Made by a program: the position numbers and the translations under genes. Positions 61,385-64,000 of a stretch of DNA of 64,000 bases are shown piece by piece (position 1 is the stretch's first letter; each line of letters opens with the position of its first letter). This DNA is from Halisarca cf. caerulea (taxonomy: Eukaryota; Porifera; Demospongiae; Chondrillida; Halisarcidae), in the NCBI GenBank assembly GCA_963170055.1, contig CAUJGJ010000001.1, positions 1,637,501 through 1,701,500 on the forward strand. Reading direction: 5' to 3'. Below the pieces are notes generated by a model that saw only the letters and a program-made list of their open reading frames with translations, made no database searches and was not told the origin of the DNA.

Positions 61385-61570
61385 AGGTAGGCTATAGTAC
61401 ACCAGACTAGTAGTGGGTGTGTAAAAACAGTGGGTGGGTGTACATAGTAACAGTGGGTGGGTGAGAACAGTGGATGGATGGGATAGTGGGTGGATGGAAC
61501 ATTGAGTGGGTGGAAACAGTGGGTGGACGGGAACAGTTGGTGGATTGAACAGTGGGTTAGTGGGAACAGA
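61385..61570. repeat. Minisatellite, GTGGGTGG-rich
   Basis: Irregular units of AACAGTGGGTGGATGG and variants leading into the next tail fragment. Confidence 0.75.
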
Positions 61571-61577
61571 GGATGGA

Positions 61578-61737
61578 TGACGACGTACTGCTGGAGGAGA
61601 CCGCCACCCCTAACAACACTCAACTACAGCAGACACACACACCTAACCCCACACCAGTGGAGGGGAGTCAACACTACACAACTCTTAAAACCAACACAAT
61701 GGAGGACCATCACTACCAGAGAATACATGAAATCAAC
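61578..61737 (+). pseudogene. Orphan fragment of a receptor terminal exon
   Basis: Codes DVLLEETATP, THTPNPTPVEGS and HYTTLKTNTMEDHHYQRIH, the C-terminal part of the receptor tail. The normal stop is replaced: after HE the frame runs on to TGA at 61765. No other exon is adjacent. Its KTNTM reading matches R8 rather than R2-R6. Confidence 0.85.
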
Positions 61738-62096
61738 GTCAAACATTTGAAACTACACCTTTCATGATAGCTCTTATGTATAGAATCTCAAATGTCATTG
61801 CTTCAAACTGTCTCAGCTAGGAACATACATTTTCCATGTATAGTATCACAATGCTGTAGAATCAGTGTCTTAAAGACTACATACAAAAGTCATGGTCACT
61901 TGCCCATACTGCACTGATCCATGGGCTAACTCAATGAAAATAATAGCCGTCAGAATAAGGACTGCCTGCCTTTGGACCACAGCCACCTGCACATGAACAG
62001 CTGGTCTTACCATAGTAGGGAGGTGATACTACGTACAATTGCTGTTTGCACAGTACTGCTTGGAGCATACATACACACTAAAACACTCAACAAGTA

Positions 62097-62226
62097 ATAG
62101 TTGTATCCTGCCTTGGTGTGCTACAGCAGCCATAAAGTGCTAATTAATTGACCTCAGGCTGCGCCCTCGGTCAATTAATTGGCACTTTATGCTGCTGTAG
62201 CACACCAAGGCAGGATACAACTATTA
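62097..62226. repeat. Perfect hairpin repeat, TCCTG-GTGTGCTACAGCAG type
   Basis: AATAGTTGTATCCTGCCTTG and onward is matched by its inverse ending CAAGGCAGGATACAACTATT. The stem is about 55 bases with a short GCTGCGCC loop. Related to 42258-42377. Confidence 0.85.
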
Positions 62227-62819
62227 TGTGTCATGGTGAAGCAAAACACTGCAAAATGTGACAATTGACAACTACTAATTAATGAGGCATGAATGGGTTT
62301 TGGCTGGCAGGAGATTGACAAGACCCTTGACCTGGGCTACATCAGAGTAGCAGGGCTACATTGTGAATGTAAGCCCGCAGTACTCTTTGATCCACCCAAC
62401 TTTCGCCCCCGCACCATGACACATTAGGTCACACAGTACCAACAGGCACATAAGCTTTGTATAATGTGTATACATATTACATACTATTGCATCCAGCCTT
62501 TACATACACATAGTCCCACATTTGCACACAAGAGATACTTCCACAGTGTATGCAGCATAAGCAATGTACAAACACCCACAAATCCAGTTGGATGTAAGCC
62601 TCACACATCACTGACATCAACTTAAGATTCCCATTCCAACTTCAACTTTCAAACTAGACTATACAGTAATAACAGACATTGTCGACAAATTTGATCATGA
62701 AATCATTCACCTGGTATTTACCACAGCACATGGCACACTATGTACACATACCAGATATGATAATGGAACAAAGTGCTTGCTCTACACACAACCACTCGGC
62801 ATTGCCAGCAGAAATTACA

Positions 62820-63192
62820 AAAAACACCAGATCCCATTGTGGAACTATGTCAGGTGGCCATTTCCCATATTGAAACTGATGCAGAATAATCAAGTTCTCA
62901 GTATCCTGATATTAAATCAACACCTTCAGCCCCATTGTTGTCCATTTAACACAATATATAGAAGGTGTAGGAATTGTGCAAACATGGAAAAGCATTTTAC
63001 AGATATTATATTAGTGCTCACATGATGTAGGGCATGGGCAGCCTTGCAGGTCCCAACTGACCATTGTAGGGGAGTTACCCACTTCGCCTCCTTCATTTGT
63101 AGTCAGTCAAATATTCCAGTTCACCAAAACTGGGACCCAAAAGGAGTACTCATAAGCTGCCTACACAAACACTCCAGGTGATCAACAGGAAA
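62820..63192 (+). promoter_or_regulatory. Class B 5' flank of R9
   Basis: ACACCAGATCCCATTGTGG, AATCAAGTTCTCAGTATCC and CACTCCAGGTGATCAACAGG match the flanks of R6 and R8. The start of this block corresponds to the break point in R7. Confidence 0.45.
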
Positions 63193-64000
63193 ATGGGAGC
63201 AAGGAGCTACAGTAGAGAGGGTGAGATTCTAAAGTTGCTCACTTTGACAGCTGTAATAGGTGAGCCCTATCTACTGCATACGCTGTAAAAGTGTAGCAAA
63301 TCAACTATGCTCATCCTTTCTCCTCACACTACAGTTCTTTGTCAAGGACAAAATGGTAAGATGATCACAGAAGAGGTGCACACACCTCTTCTCAATACTA
63401 CAGAAGGGCTTGTGACACTGTATGCTAGTACAACACTTCAGTAGTTGTCCACTACTTGCTTGTGGCAATATCCCACTAGTCTGGGACTAACATAGTGCAC
63501 AGTATACAGTGAAACCTCTGTAACCCGGCCACCTTGGGACCAAGAGAAGTTGGCCAGATTAGGGAGGTGGTCAGAATATACATGTCCATTCCAACATGTG
63601 AGTAACCTTGCACGGGGACTAGACAAAATGGCCAGTTTAGACAGTGTGGGCAGCTCACAGAGGCCTGGATTAGAGAAGCTTCACTCTACACACCTTCCTA
63701 CCTCCTCCCCCTCAGTGACTGTGGTCCTAGATGTGTACACTCCCACTTCTACACTGGATAACAACACTACTCTACAATTGGGGACAACCTGCATCCTCCT
63801 CTGTAGGACTGGAGGACTACCACATGGGACAGACTACAACTACACATGGACATGTCCTAACGGACCTTGTACCATTGGACAGGGAAGAAACACCAACAGA
63901 GACACCTATGGGAACAGACTCTTACTCAACATACTCTCATACAGTGATGCAGGGACCTACACCTGTCAAGTTAGACTGGCTACAACAGGTCAACTACTGG
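63193..64000 (+). CDS. R9: receptor gene, 5' part only (class B leader)
   Basis: Exons: 63193-63259 (MGARSYSREGEILKLLTLTA), 63335-63355 (VLCQGQN), 63716 to beyond the window edge (Ig1). Phases are 1-1 as in the other copies. Ig1 is intact as far as it goes, with CILLC, YTWTC and DAGTYTC. One change, YGNRLL for YGDRLL, is specific to this copy. The rest of the gene lies outside, so whether it is functional is unknown. Confidence 0.85.
63507..63683. mobile_element. CAGTGAAACCTC element in R9 intron 2
   Basis: Same insertion as in R6 and R8, ending about 30 bases before the Ig1 acceptor. Confidence 0.65.

Overview
This is AT-rich animal (metazoan) nuclear DNA. It has spliced genes with GT-AG introns, long CA/TG dinucleotide tracts, minisatellites and many short inverted-repeat transposons. 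The domain types (Ig, fibronectin type III, tyrosine-rich tails) fit an early-branching marine invertebrate such as a sponge or cnidarian. The window alone cannot fix the species.

The main content is a head-to-tail, plus-strand tandem array of single-pass cell-surface receptor genes, named R1 to R9 here. R1, R2, R3, R4, R6 and R8 can be assembled into open reading frames of 855, 660, 671, 672, 651 and 713 codons. R5 and R7 are broken, and R9 runs off the right edge. Each gene has the same eight-exon plan: signal-peptide exon, mini-exon, Ig-like exon 1, Ig-like exon 2, FN3-like exon 1, FN3 exon 2, Ser/Thr/Pro stalk exon, and one terminal exon with the membrane segment and the cytoplasmic tail. 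Every internal boundary is phase 1. Tails carry several YxxI/V/L/M and YxN motifs of the kind bound by SH2 proteins after phosphorylation. The layout resembles clustered allorecognition or innate immune receptor loci. A recognition role is inference from architecture.

Region by region: 1-6 kb holds exons of an unrecognised, apparently helical protein on the minus strand, split by CA/TG-rich introns. 6.3-12.9 kb is R1, the most divergent receptor, with a long 12-residue-repeat tail. 14.5-33.4 kb is R2, R3 and R4. 35.3-40.6 kb is R5, with two frame lesions. 42.8-47.4 kb is R6. 48.1-49.1 kb is the truncated R7, fused to the 5' flank of R8. 49.5-53.1 kb is R8. 54.5 kb has an orphan tail-like exon. 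56.4-59.2 kb is an intact-looking piggyBac transposon. 61-62 kb holds fragments of receptor tails. 63.2 kb to the end is the start of R9.

Two leader/5'-flank types (A: R2, R3, R4, R5, R7; B: R6, R8, R9) track with differences in tail tyrosines. Ig exons are almost identical between copies. The 5' half of FN3-like exon 1 and the number of tyrosine modules in the tail differ most. Introns and spacers are crowded with fold-back elements, several with recognisable target-site duplications.
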